From positions 1-64,000 of the forward strand of contig NZ_LSZP01000044.1 in NCBI RefSeq assembly GCF_001580045.1: a stretch of 64,000 nucleotides of DNA, written 5' to 3'. A program made the translations under genes and the position numbers. The DNA is from Cephaloticoccus capnophilus. Its GTDB lineage: Bacteria; Verrucomicrobiota; Verrucomicrobiia; Opitutales; Opitutaceae. This document shows, in pieces, positions 37,399 to 46,342 of this stretch. The first letter of the stretch is position 1. Each line of letters begins with the position of its first letter. The notes beneath the pieces were generated by a model, which searched no databases, was not told the DNA's origin, and saw only the letters and a program-made list of their open reading frames with translations.

Positions 37399-38241
37399 AT
37401 GAGCGTTCCGGCTTCCAAGATTGGGTTCTCGCCAGAGTTGCTGCCGACCATCGCTGAAGCGCCGCCCGCGGTCGAAGTCGTCGGGCTGAGTTGCGGATAC
37501 GGTGCTGAGGCGATTTTGGAAGACCTGCACTTCGCGGTGCGCACGGGCGAAATCTTTTTCATTATCGGCGCTTCGGGCTGCGGTAAGAGCACCCTGATGC
37601 GCAGCCTCATCGGGTTGAATCCGCCGCTCGCGGGGCAGCTGCGTTTCTTTGGGGAAGTGATGAGCGCGACTGCATCTGAGGCGCCTCGCCTTGCGGAAAC
37701 GAACCCCTGCCAGCGTCACCATTTGGGGACGTCTTTCGGCGTGCTTTATCAAAGCAGCGCGTTGTGGAGCTCGCTGACGCTGCGCGAAAATGTGGCCTTG
37801 CCGCTGCGCGAGTACGGGCAACTGAGTCCGCGCGAGATCGACGAAATCGCGACGCTTAAACTTACCCAAGTCGGCCTGTGCGGCTTCGAGGATTATTACC
37901 CGTCCGAAATTAGCGGCGGTATGAAAAAGCGCGCGGGGCTCGCGCGCGCCCTCGCGCTCGATCCGCCACTCGTCTTTCTCGACGAACCCTCGGCGGGGCT
38001 CGACCCCATCAGCGCGCGCAAACTCGACGAGCTGATGCTGCAAATCCGCGACCTCTTTGGCACGACGCTCGTGGTGATTTCGCACGAGCTGGGCTCTATC
38101 TTCCGAGTTGCCGACCGACTCATCCTCCTCGACAAAGCCGCATGCGGGATAATCGCCGAAGGCGCCCCGCGCGAGCTTGCGCGCATGAGCACCGACCCAA
38201 GAGTGCGCGAGTTCCTCGGGCACGGCACAGCACACCAATGA
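37399..38241 (+). CDS. mlaF: Mla-type ABC transporter ATP-binding protein
   Basis: 280 residues. Walker A is IIGASGCGKSTLMRSLIGL; the signature ISGGMKKRAGLARALALDP and Walker B LVFLDEPSAGLDPIS follow, then the switch His in LVVISHEL. The M-K-K-R after the signature is typical of MlaF. A roughly 30-residue insertion (EAPRLAETNPCQRHH) lies before the Q-loop (LYQSSALWSSLT). It pairs with MlaE; its stop overlaps the mlaD start (ATGA). Confidence 0.95.
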   Translation: MSVPASKIGFSPELLPTIAEAPPAVEVVGLSCGYGAEAILEDLHFAVRTGEIFFIIGASGCGKSTLMRSLIGLNPPLAGQLRFFGEVMSATASEAPRLAETNPCQRHHLGTSFGVLYQSSALWSSLTLRENVALPLREYGQLSPREIDEIATLKLTQVGLCGFEDYYPSEISGGMKKRAGLARALALDPPLVFLDEPSAGLDPISARKLDELMLQIRDLFGTTLVVISHELGSIFRVADRLILLDKAACGIIAEGAPRELARMSTDPRVREFLGHGTAHQ

Positions 38242-39350
38242 CACCGAATCAAAATCCCGCTCCCTCTGCCGCGGCGGCTCAACCTGCGACCGCGACACCG
38301 CGCCAAAAGAAAGGGTCCTCGACCCTGAAAACCAAGCTAAGCCCAGCCACTGTCGGAGCCTTTGTTATGGGAGCCTGTGCGCTCGGTATCATCGCGCTGC
38401 TCTCCTTTGGCGGGATGAGTTTCCTGTCGAAGCCGCAACGCTTTGTGGTCGATTTTGACGAAAGCATTCACGGGCTTGACCTCGGCTCGCCGGTCAAGCT
38501 GCGCGGCGTGCGTGTGGGCCGCGTGGCCGACCTAGGGGTGCGCTTCGATGCGCAGAGTGGGCGCGCGATAGCGACCGTGATTTGCGAGCTTAACCGCGAC
38601 ATCGTGAACGATGCCCAAGGTCAACCGCTCGACCTCTCCAGCCGCGCCGCGCTCGAAGCGCTTGTTGCCCAAGGGCTGCGCGCACAGCTCGGAATCATCG
38701 GGCTCGCGACCGGGCTGCTCTACGTGGAGTTGGATTTTTACGATTCGCCCGCCGCCGAGCAGTTCGCCTCGACTCGTCCGGATGGGCGTTATGCAAAGGT
38801 CCCCGCGCTGCGCTCCACGATTTCGGAGCTTCAAGCGAGCTTGAGCGACATCTTCGCCAATCTGCGTGAGGTCGATTTGGCGGCCCTGTCGAGCGAGTTA
38901 CTCGCACTGAGCGCAAGCGTGCGTGGCCAAGTCGATACGCTCGACCTCGCCGCGCTCTCCACTGAGTGGGCGCAGGCGGGGGCCGCACTCAACGCGCTAG
39001 TGAGCAGCCCCGAGGCGGCGCAACTCTTCACCTCGCTCGACGAAACCTTGGCGGATTTGCGCGGAGTCCTCGACCGACTCGATACGCAACTCGAAGCCAG
39101 TGGGGCAGGGCTCGACACGACACTCCAGGAGGCGCGCAGCGCACTCGAGGGCTTCGGTGCCGCCAGCCGCGCTGCCGAAAAACTCATGACCGCGCCGAAC
39201 GGCCTGGGCGAGGAAGCGACCGTCGCGCTGCGTCGCCTCTCTGAGGCGGCGAGCGCAATTGAGCGATTGGCTGACATGTTGGAGGAAAACCCGCGCGCTC
39301 TGATCTTCGGCAAAAAGAAGAAGCGACCTGCGGCGCCGCCAAAGCCCTAG
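38238..39350 (+). CDS. mlaD: MlaD-family substrate-binding protein
   Basis: 370 residues from ATG 38238, which overlaps the mlaF stop. A cytoplasmic Pro/Ala-rich head of about 35 residues precedes one membrane anchor (VGAFVMGACALGIIALLSFGGM); the MCE/MlaD domain follows (FVVDFDESIHGLDLGSPVKLRGVRVGRV) and then a long helical tail rich in ALSSELLALSASV-type heptads that probably forms a periplasmic needle or tube. Longer than E. coli MlaD (183 residues), as in other MCE proteins with C-terminal helices. Ends KKKKRPAAPPKP. Confidence 0.92.
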   Translation: MTPNQNPAPSAAAAQPATATPRQKKGSSTLKTKLSPATVGAFVMGACALGIIALLSFGGMSFLSKPQRFVVDFDESIHGLDLGSPVKLRGVRVGRVADLGVRFDAQSGRAIATVICELNRDIVNDAQGQPLDLSSRAALEALVAQGLRAQLGIIGLATGLLYVELDFYDSPAAEQFASTRPDGRYAKVPALRSTISELQASLSDIFANLREVDLAALSSELLALSASVRGQVDTLDLAALSTEWAQAGAALNALVSSPEAAQLFTSLDETLADLRGVLDRLDTQLEASGAGLDTTLQEARSALEGFGAASRAAEKLMTAPNGLGEEATVALRRLSEAASAIERLADMLEENPRALIFGKKKKRPAAPPKP

Positions 39351-39370
39351 GGTCTGTTCGCGTTTGAAAC

Positions 39371-39740
39371 GCGAGGCATCTGGCTCGCGGCTCGCCACTC
39401 ACGTGTGCTGCGCACGCTCGCCGCTGGCTGATACGCTTTTTTCCCACTGCGCGTGGGGCGGCAGCGTGTCGCTGCACCCATTTACCGAACGCTTGGCTGC
39501 CGTGCATACGCACGGCAACCAAGCGTTCGGTAGAAAGGAGGCCAAACTTGGAGGCGGGCGTTTATTAGTGATTTTCCCCATCTCACCCGAACGGGTTATC
39601 ACTCTACTTTCCCCTCCCTGTCGCGACGCGACAGGGAGGAGTGCTTTCCAATTTGGGATTTCGCTTTCGCGCGATAGCGCGATGAGAAATCCCAAATTAA
39701 ATGGAAGCGGTCACTGACCGCCGCACCACGCGTAGTGGAG
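39371..39740. repeat. Array of tandem hairpins between convergent genes
   Basis: At least five independent strong stems fill this gene-free 410-bp gap: 39371-39390 (CGCGAG/CTCGCG); 39484-39531 (ACCGAACGCTTGG / CCAAGCGTTCGGT with an inner CCGTGC/GCACGG); 39613-39639 (CCTCCCTGTCGC / GCGACAGGGAGG, perfect 12 bp with loop GAC); 39650-39698 (13-bp AATTTGGGATTTC / GAAATCCCAAATT with an inner TCGCGC/GCGCGA); 39707-39719 (CGGTCA/TGACCG). No promoter, ORF or repeat-spacer order is apparent. Confidence 0.75.
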
Positions 39741-39760
39741 GTGTCTGTGAGCGCTGACAT

Positions 39761-40405
39761 TTACTTTGCGCGCAGCGCGGCGTGTAGGGCCGGTAGGCCG
39801 TCGAAGACGCGGGCGGCGCCCGCAGCGAGGAGTGCGTTGGCGGAGTGCGTGCCGGTTGTTACCGCCCAGCAAAGGAAGCCGCCGTTGTGCGCGGCTTCGA
39901 CATCGAAGGGCGAGTCGCCAACCAAAAGCGTCGATTTGGGACTCGCCCCCAGTTCGCGCAAAACGTGCGCAGCGAGTTCGGGCTCGGGCTTTAGCCAAGG
40001 CGTGTCGCCCGCCGCATAGATGCCGGCGAGCAGTGGCGTCAGCCCGAGGTGCGCGCAAACGCGCCGCGAGGTCGCGCTATCTTTATTGGTGTAAACGGCG
40101 AGTTGTACGCCACGCGTATGCAAGTCGCGGACCAACTCCAGCGCGCCGGGCATCGGGCGCAGGTCGTCGAGCAGGATTTTTTGGGTAAAGGCGCGGTGGA
40201 TGGGTAAGGCTGCGTCGATTTGATCTTGGGGCAGGAAATGGCCCATCGCATCGCGGAGCCCGCCGCCTACTGCGCGGCGGACTTCGTCAAGTGTCGGTGC
40301 AGGTTTCCCAAACTGCGGCAGCGTATGGCAGTAGGCGCGGTGAATCGTCGTAAACGCATCTACGAGCGTCCCATCAAGATCCAGTAAAATCGTTTTAAAG
40401 CTCAT
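39761..40405 (-). CDS. HAD-superfamily phosphatase (phosphoglycolate phosphatase-like)
   Basis: 214 residues. Motif I is ILLDLDGTLVDAF (nucleophile Asp9 region), a helical cap follows, motif II is LAVYTNKDSA, motif III Lys in PWLKPEPE and motif IV LLVGDSPFDVEAAHNGG. This is the Gph/PGP subfamily, usually acting on phosphoglycolate or small sugar phosphates. Its ATG overlaps the nrdG stop by 4 bp, so it is the distal gene of nrdD-nrdG-gph; a role in clearing damaged nucleotide or glycolate products is possible but inferred. Confidence 0.9.
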   Translation of the reverse strand: MSFKTILLDLDGTLVDAFTTIHRAYCHTLPQFGKPAPTLDEVRRAVGGGLRDAMGHFLPQDQIDAALPIHRAFTQKILLDDLRPMPGALELVRDLHTRGVQLAVYTNKDSATSRRVCAHLGLTPLLAGIYAAGDTPWLKPEPELAAHVLRELGASPKSTLLVGDSPFDVEAAHNGGFLCWAVTTGTHSANALLAAGAARVFDGLPALHAALRAK

Positions 40406-40884
40406 AGTGTTTTCCTAAAATTATTTTTTTGAAGAAGGGCGGTAATGTCTTTGGCAAGATAGCAGCCCGTATCTTGTGGGATTATTTGATAAAGTCGCTG
40501 ATTCGTCGTTTCCGAATCAAGCGGGCCTCTTTCTTTTATATAGGGGCCGACTTTAATGTATTCAAAATACGCGAAAATTTCCTGGGGTAACTCGCTTCGC
40601 CCTGAATACCAGGCTCGCTTAAGCTCGTGTGCGAATACCGCGCGTGATAATTTCTTAAGTTCGTCCAAGCTTCGGTCTCCACCCATGAAACAGACACAAG
40701 TGATACCCGGATTTTGGGCGATCAACTCAACAAGCCTCTCGACAGTGAGCGGTTCGCCCGAGTCTTCCTGTAGCTCGGGCGAGTGGCAGCCTTCGCAGCG
40801 AAAAGGGCAATTCGAGAGATTAATCGCGAGAGTGACCTCGCCGGGAATTTCGCGAAATACGATGTCGTAGGTCGTATAGTTCAT
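40402..40884 (-). CDS. nrdG: Anaerobic ribonucleotide reductase activating enzyme
   Basis: 160 residues, radical-SAM activase. The iron-sulfur motif CPFRCEGC (Cys26, Cys30, Cys33; CxxxCxxC) follows LAINLSNC. VCFMGGDRSLDEL matches the GGE-like SAM-binding segment with Asp in the position of Glu. It generates the glycyl radical in NrdD. Overlaps nrdD by 4 bp upstream and gph by 4 bp downstream. Confidence 0.93.
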   Translation of the reverse strand: MNYTTYDIVFREIPGEVTLAINLSNCPFRCEGCHSPELQEDSGEPLTVERLVELIAQNPGITCVCFMGGDRSLDELKKLSRAVFAHELKRAWYSGRSELPQEIFAYFEYIKVGPYIKERGPLDSETTNQRLYQIIPQDTGCYLAKDITALLQKNNFRKTL

Positions 40885-42935
40885 TTCTCTTTTCCGAGTG
40901 AGACTCTGCCCTCTCCTAAATAGTATCTGCGGCGAGCCTCGGTTTGGCGGCCAACTGAGAAATTACTCACGCGTTTCAGGTAGCCGATTACGCGGGTCAG
41001 ATAATCGACGTCGTGGCTAGCGCATTTGGGGCACGTGTCGAGATACCGTTTGTCGATATGGTTACAGTTATTACAAAGCGTATTTGGGATATTGAATGTA
41101 AAGTAATTAGTCCCGTAAACGGTCGCGATACGCAAGATTTGGCGGTATTGCTCCTTCGAGAGGTGATGATCGAGATTCATATGGAGCGCGGAGCCTCCAT
41201 CTAGATATTTGGTGAAATCTCGGCCATGGAGTCGGAATTTGTCGAGTAGCGTTAAAGACTCATCTTCGCTGGCGTAGTAATAGGAGTTATAACAATTTCG
41301 TGTCGGGGGCACCACATAGCCCGCCTCTTTGTCCCACTTGTAATGTTTGACGCCCAAGTTTTCTGCCGGGACGAACTCGGTGTTAAACATTAACTCTTTC
41401 GTCCGGGCTTTCCGGTTTTCTTCATAGAAAACCTTAAGAATGCTGTCTGCAAATTGCCTATACTCCTCGCAGGGTTTTATTGGAATGCCCAAGAACTCTG
41501 CGGCCTCGACCATGCCGTTGATTCCGATGGTAAGGTATTGTTTCTCCATACTAATCAACCCCGCCTTATAAATCGGAAGTGCATCGTCCTCATAGTATTC
41601 CTTAAGAATCTCATTAAAGGCGCTTTGGTATTTGTGGATTTTTAGCACCTGCGCGCGCAGATAATCGACATGATTAAGATTTTGGCGCGTGGCATTTTGA
41701 ACGAGGCGGTTGATATTGAGCGTCATTACCGATTTTGAGCCCGTTGCGATGCCACCTGCGCCCAGCGTGTAGGAGAAGGTGTTGTCCTGGATTTCGTTAC
41801 GCAAGCGGCAGCACGACGCGAGCGAGTCGGGATTATCGGATAGGTAGGTAAAGAAGGAATGCCCTTTTGCATACATTTGTGCGCTAAAATCGGCATACTC
41901 GGTGTCGATAATATCCTGCCCATCCGTGAGCATGGCCATCGTTTCTACCGGGAAGGTGAGGACGTTTTTTCTACGTTCCTCGTTAAGCCACTCCATGTGT
42001 CGTTTCTGAAGCCAAGAGACAGATTCCCATTGCGGAGTGCTCCCGTCGGGAAATACGAAGCTCTCAAACATTCCCCTAAAATAATTCTTATCGAAATACG
42101 AAATGTTCCAAAAAGTGCTTTGGTAGTTTCGCGCGGCGGCAGGCTGGTTGAGTGAATAGACGACCTGTTGGAACTTTTGAGTGAGGTGCGAATCGATTGT
42201 GCGCGTGCCATCACTCAAAGTGCCGGGGTGGATTTGGGCTTCGTATAGGAGTCTCTCTTTGAGTGTATTCAGCTCTTTTTCGGCGAAGTCGTGATTTTGC
42301 AGTTCACTGATGTTTTTGAACCATTTGCCCGAACGGGTTATCAGCTTTCTAAGTTCGCTGCCTACGATAAGAAAGTTATCATGACTTTTGTGATAGTCGG
42401 GGCCGAGGTCTTTTCGAGCGAAGTAATCAAAGTAGAGTAGATACTCTCCGGTGGCGACTGCGCCTGCGAACTGGGCCGATACGGCGAAGACCAGATTAAT
42501 AAACGTCCCGCAAAATGAATCGAGGTTTTTAGGTTTTGCGGAGAGCCCTCCAATCTCTTTTAACCCGTTATTAAGATACGGATACATGGAGATAGTGACG
42601 CAGTAGGGGTAAATAGAGGACTCGTCGTGTTTGTAGAGTTCGTGCGTTTCGAGTTGGCGGAGATATTCTTTGGCGAGTGATTCGCCATATAGCGCTTTGA
42701 TCTTTTGACTCAGCCGGTAGCGGTTGAGCTTGATTATTTCTCCTTTGAAAAGTTCGCCGCTAAGTGTGGCTAGGTTCTTTTCTGTGACGTTAGCGTTGGC
42801 ATCGTATTTACTGCCGGAGGCCGCATTTATTGCGGATAAGTAGTCGCCAATAAATTTAACCTTATGGCTTAGGTAACTTTCGTGAGTGGCGTTATGGCGG
42901 GGGAGCGAGTGGCTCGGCTGAGCTTGAGGCGGCAT
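40881..42935 (-). CDS. nrdD: Anaerobic ribonucleoside-triphosphate reductase
   Basis: 684 residues. The glycyl radical is Gly651 in RVIGYLKRVSN, close to the C-terminus, and the zinc site before it is CNNCNHIDKRYLDTCPKC (four cysteines). Mid-protein segments LTDGQDIIDTEYADFSAQMYAKG and GSKSVMTLNINRL fit class III reductases. The N-terminus has no obvious ATP-cone, so allosteric overall-activity control may be lacking. It makes dNTPs without oxygen and implies anaerobic growth. GC is visibly lower than in the mla or dapL genes. The region 42936-43148 upstream has no NrdR box that I can recognise. Confidence 0.94.
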   Translation of the reverse strand: MPPQAQPSHSLPRHNATHESYLSHKVKFIGDYLSAINAASGSKYDANANVTEKNLATLSGELFKGEIIKLNRYRLSQKIKALYGESLAKEYLRQLETHELYKHDESSIYPYCVTISMYPYLNNGLKEIGGLSAKPKNLDSFCGTFINLVFAVSAQFAGAVATGEYLLYFDYFARKDLGPDYHKSHDNFLIVGSELRKLITRSGKWFKNISELQNHDFAEKELNTLKERLLYEAQIHPGTLSDGTRTIDSHLTQKFQQVVYSLNQPAAARNYQSTFWNISYFDKNYFRGMFESFVFPDGSTPQWESVSWLQKRHMEWLNEERRKNVLTFPVETMAMLTDGQDIIDTEYADFSAQMYAKGHSFFTYLSDNPDSLASCCRLRNEIQDNTFSYTLGAGGIATGSKSVMTLNINRLVQNATRQNLNHVDYLRAQVLKIHKYQSAFNEILKEYYEDDALPIYKAGLISMEKQYLTIGINGMVEAAEFLGIPIKPCEEYRQFADSILKVFYEENRKARTKELMFNTEFVPAENLGVKHYKWDKEAGYVVPPTRNCYNSYYYASEDESLTLLDKFRLHGRDFTKYLDGGSALHMNLDHHLSKEQYRQILRIATVYGTNYFTFNIPNTLCNNCNHIDKRYLDTCPKCASHDVDYLTRVIGYLKRVSNFSVGRQTEARRRYYLGEGRVSLGKEK

Positions 42936-43061
42936 CTGGACGGCGTAGGGACGGTTTTGGTTTTAGGCGAAACGTTACCGGATAGGAGAAGTGTTTGCGC
43001 CGTCCTAGAGAAACTCACCGCTGCTGCCGAACTATGGCTGGGGCTCATCCAGCAGATAAGG

Positions 43062-43098
43062 GCCGACGATTATTTGAGTATAATCGTCGGCATTTTTT
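43062..43098 (+). terminator. Orphan intrinsic terminator on the plus strand
   Basis: Perfect 12-bp stem GCCGACGATTAT / ATAATCGTCGGC, loop TTGAGT, then ATTTTTT. Both flanking genes (nrdD and dapL) run on the minus strand, where the hairpin has no U-run. On the plus strand it would end a transcript starting within or upstream of the nrdD 5' region. Confidence 0.6.
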
Positions 43099-43148
43099 GC
43101 GCAGGGCTGTGGACAAGAACGATGCCGCCGTGCGCAAAATAATAACGC

Positions 43149-44375
43149 TTATGAGGCCAATGCCTTCGCGATGCGGTCGAGCGCGGTCTCGACATTTTCG
43201 CGCGAGTTAAAGGCACTGATGCGCACATGGCCTTCGCCGCATTTGCCGAAGCCTGCGCCGGGCGTGCACACGACTTGTGCTTCGTTGAGGAGCTTGTCGA
43301 AGAAGGCCCACGAGTCGGTGCCGGTGTTGATCCAGATGTAGGGCGCGTTGTCGCCACCGATACAGGGCAGCCCCAGCGATTCGAGGCGGGAGCGAATGAG
43401 CTTTGCGTTGCCCAAGTAAAACTCTGTCAGCGCGCGGGTTTGTTGTTGGCCTTCCGCGCTGTAAACGGCGGCGGCGGCACGCTGGATGGGGTAGGCGACA
43501 CCGTTAAACTTGGTCGTGTGGCGGCGGTTCCAAAGTGCGTGCACGCTGTGCGGCGCACCGGCCGAGTCGTAGGCGTGTAGGGACTTAGGCACTACGGTGT
43601 AGGCGCAGCGCGTGCCGGTGAAGCCGGCGATTTTGGAGAAGCTGCGAAACTCGATGGCGACTTCGCGGGCTCCCTCAATTTCGTAAATAGAGTGCGGGAT
43701 TTGCGGGTCGCGGATAAAGGCTTCGTAGGCGGAGTCGTAGAGGATGATGGCGCGGTGCTCGCGTGCGTAGGCGACCCAAGCGGCGAGTTGATCGCGGGTG
43801 GCGACGGCACCGGTGGGGTTGTTGGGAAAGCACAGGTAAATGAGGTCGGTCGGCGTGTCCGGGATGGCGGGCACGTAGCGGTTGGCAGGGGTGCAGTCGA
43901 GGTAGGTGATTCCTTCGTAGCGGTCGTCGATGTTTGCCCCGGTGCGCCCGGCCATGACGTTGGTGTCGACGTAGACGGGGTAAACGGGGTCGGGAATGGC
44001 GAGCCGGATGTCGGCTCCGAAGATTTCTTGGATGTTGCCCGAGTCGCACTTTGCGCCGTCGGAGACGAAGATCTCGTCGGCCTCAATCGCGCAGCCTCGC
44101 GCCGCGTAGTCGTGGGCGGCGATCGCCTCGCGCAGGAAGGGGTAGCCCTGCTCGGGGCCGTAGCCGCGAAAGGTGTCGCGCGCGGCCATCTCGTCGGTCG
44201 CCGCGTGCAGGGCGCTCACGCAGGCGGGCGGGAGCGGCTCAGTGACGTCGCCGATCCCGAGGCGGATGATTGGCTTGTCGGGATGCGCGCTGGCGTAGGC
44301 AGCGACGCGCTTGGCGATGTCGCTAAACAGGTAGGAGGCTTTAAGCTTAGTGAAGTTTTCGTTGATGCGGATCAT
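43149..44375 (-). CDS. dapL: LL-diaminopimelate aminotransferase
   Basis: 408 residues from ATG 44375 ([21 protein letters not shown], the standard DapL opening). [51 protein letters not shown] and the PLP lysine in [16 protein letters not shown] are all present. It converts tetrahydrodipicolinate directly to LL-diaminopimelate, a one-step bypass for lysine and peptidoglycan found in Verrucomicrobia, Chlamydiae, plants and others. Full length. Divergent from panC. Confidence 0.95.
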   Translation of the reverse strand: MIRINENFTKLKASYLFSDIAKRVAAYASAHPDKPIIRLGIGDVTEPLPPACVSALHAATDEMAARDTFRGYGPEQGYPFLREAIAAHDYAARGCAIEADEIFVSDGAKCDSGNIQEIFGADIRLAIPDPVYPVYVDTNVMAGRTGANIDDRYEGITYLDCTPANRYVPAIPDTPTDLIYLCFPNNPTGAVATRDQLAAWVAYAREHRAIILYDSAYEAFIRDPQIPHSIYEIEGAREVAIEFRSFSKIAGFTGTRCAYTVVPKSLHAYDSAGAPHSVHALWNRRHTTKFNGVAYPIQRAAAAVYSAEGQQQTRALTEFYLGNAKLIRSRLESLGLPCIGGDNAPYIWINTGTDSWAFFDKLLNEAQVVCTPGAGFGKCGEGHVRISAFNSRENVETALDRIAKALAS

Positions 44376-44445
44376 GGCTAATAAAAGAGCTCGCCGTGGG
44401 CAAAAAGGATAGACGCCCAAGGGCTCGCAGCACCTTTCTAGGCGC

Positions 44446-45288
44446 ATGCAAATCGTCGAGAGTATTTCGGACATGCAAGCACTGGCTCGTACATGGCGCG
44501 CAGAAGGACGGCGCGTCGCACTCGTGCCTACGATGGGCAGCCTCCATGCGGGCCAAGCTGCACTCATCCGTGCTGCGTGCAGCGCGGCTGATGTCGTGGT
44601 CGTGGCAACGTTTCTCAACTCGCTGCAATTTTCGCCCAACGAGATTGTGGAGCACTACCCGAGCGACCCTGCAGGCGACCGGCAGCTTTGCGAAGAGGCC
44701 GGTGCCACCGTGATGTTTGCGCCGCGTGCTGCGGAGATTTACCCGAGTGACTACTCGACCTATGTGAGCGAAGAGCGCATTGCCGCGCCGCTGTGCGGAG
44801 TGTCGCGCCCGGCGCATTTTCGCGGCGTGGCGACGCTGACCACCAAGCTGCTCAACATCGTGCAACCGCAGGTCATCTACTTTGGCCAAAAGACCGTGCA
44901 GCGCGCCGCTGTCGTGAGAAAGCTGATACGCGACCTCGGTTACTCAATCGAGGTGGCCGTCGTGCCGACCGAGCGCGAGCCCGACGGCCTGGCCTACGGG
45001 CTCGTCAATCGCGAGTTTACCACCTCGCTTCGCGCTCAAGCCCTCGCCGTTTATCGCGCGCTGACTAAGGCGCGCGAAATGGTCGCAGCGGGCGTCCGCA
45101 GCCCTGACCGGCTGATTGCCGAGGCGACGCACATCCTTGGCGAGGAGCGGCGGTTGCGCGTCATTTACATCGCAATCGTTGACCCTGAAACGATGGAGGC
45201 CGTGCGCGAAGTGCTGCCCGGCAAGAGTCTCCTAGCGATTTCTGTGTGGGTCGATGAGCACCGATTGCTGGATAATATCCTCTTGTGA
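44446..45288 (+). CDS. panC: PanC-like pantoate--beta-alanine ligase homologue with altered active site
   Basis: 280 residues with the PanC fold throughout: [67 protein letters not shown] and REPDGLA. But key sites differ from the usual ligase: HxGH is H34-A-G-Q37; the K-D-x-Q-Q after FGQ is K149-T-V-Q-R153; and the MSSRN ATP loop is Y184-G-L-V-N188. Lys149 and His34 are kept. Length is normal. It is divergent from dapL by 70 bp. Either it is a catalytically unusual PanC or it has another role; no panB or panD is in the window. Confidence 0.75.
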   Translation: MQIVESISDMQALARTWRAEGRRVALVPTMGSLHAGQAALIRAACSAADVVVVATFLNSLQFSPNEIVEHYPSDPAGDRQLCEEAGATVMFAPRAAEIYPSDYSTYVSEERIAAPLCGVSRPAHFRGVATLTTKLLNIVQPQVIYFGQKTVQRAAVVRKLIRDLGYSIEVAVVPTEREPDGLAYGLVNREFTTSLRAQALAVYRALTKAREMVAAGVRSPDRLIAEATHILGEERRLRVIYIAIVDPETMEAVREVLPGKSLLAISVWVDEHRLLDNILL

Positions 45289-45435
45289 GCGTGGCGAGTT
45301 AGCTGGTGCATCGTGCGGGCAGCTAGCGCGTGTGCGTCCACTGCGAGTCACTCTGCGAACCCGCACTGTCAGGCCTGTGTGCGTAGTGTCACCGATTGAC
45401 AGGGTTTGGGCGGAATCTAGCAAAACCGCCTACGC

Positions 45436-46254
45436 ATGCCTCGCCCCGCAAACGCCCCCGAATCGACGCTCGAACCGCTTTTAACTCTCGCTCACGAGTT
45501 GGGGCGCGAAGCGCGAAACCTCGCGATTCTCGGCGAGGGAAATGTGTCCATGAGGCGCTCGCAGTCCGCCCTTTCCGAAACCCGTGCGGGCGAAGAGGCG
45601 GGACGCACGTTTTTTGTAAAGGCGAGCGGGTCTTGCCTCGCCACCTTGGGCGCTGAGGGGGTGGCGGAGTGCCGTGCGTGCGAGCTGATTGCTGCGCTCG
45701 ACTCACGCGCGATGAGCGATGCGGAGGTCGAGGCCGCGTTGCTCGGTTCGCGCGTTGCGGGCGACGCCGCGCGAAAGCCCTCGGTCGAGGCGATGTTTCA
45801 TGCGTGGCTGCTTACGCTGCCGGGGGTGAATTTTGTGGGGCACACACATCCGGTCGCAGTGAATGCGATTTTGTGTTCGGAGCGTGCGCGTGACTTCGCC
45901 GCGTATCGGTGTTTCCCCGACGAAATCGTGTGCTGTGGCGCGGCATCGGTCCTCGTCCCCTACGTCGATCCTGGGCTAAAACTCGCTCAGGCGATTCGCC
46001 GCGACGTGCTGGCCTTTATCGAGAAAAACGGCCGCGCGCCGCGCGTCATCCTACTCGAAAACCACGGTCTCATCGCACTCGGTGCCACCGCGCCCGCTGT
46101 GCTCGCAGCGACACTCATGGCGACCAAGGCCGCCGAGATTTTCCTCGCTGCCGCTGCGCTCGGCGGGCCGCGCTTTCTTAAACCCGAGCAAGTCGCTCGC
46201 ATCGCTGGTCGGCCCGACGAGCACTACCGCGAAAAGGTGCTCGGATTGCGCTGA
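45436..46254 (+). CDS. Class II aldolase/adducin-family protein
   Basis: 272 residues. The aldolase fold is shown by LAILGEGNVSMR, FFVKASGSCLATLG, PSVEAMFHAWLL, FVGHTHPVAVNAILCSE (zinc-binding HxH with H-T-H) and VILLENHGLIALG (third His, ENHG). Class II aldolases of this family cleave fuculose- or rhamnulose-phosphate or epimerise ribulose-phosphate. It sits 88 bp before the fused RhaD-RhaE gene on the same strand, so both probably serve deoxy-sugar breakdown. Substrate not deducible. Complete. Confidence 0.85.
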   Translation: MPRPANAPESTLEPLLTLAHELGREARNLAILGEGNVSMRRSQSALSETRAGEEAGRTFFVKASGSCLATLGAEGVAECRACELIAALDSRAMSDAEVEAALLGSRVAGDAARKPSVEAMFHAWLLTLPGVNFVGHTHPVAVNAILCSERARDFAAYRCFPDEIVCCGAASVLVPYVDPGLKLAQAIRRDVLAFIEKNGRAPRVILLENHGLIALGATAPAVLAATLMATKAAEIFLAAAALGGPRFLKPEQVARIAGRPDEHYREKVLGLR

Positions 46255-46342
46255 TTGGCATGGATTTTGCCCACTCGCCCAAACGGAAGCCCCCCTTTTT
46301 CGTCTCGCGCCCTTACCTCTGCTTTTACGCACACCACCTTTC

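Noticed and set aside
39371-39740. CRISPR array
   Set aside because: The hairpins differ from one another; there is no repeated unit with regular spacers and no cas gene nearby.
39586-42342. A 16-bp string (CCCGAACGGGTTATCA) shared between the hairpin array and nrdD
   Set aside because: About one such match is expected by chance in 64 kb, and the flanks do not match.
42882-43142. 86-codon plus-strand frame over the nrdD start region
   Set aside because: Begins inside nrdD antisense, has no ribosome site and no family pattern; the possible transcript there is treated as RNA only.
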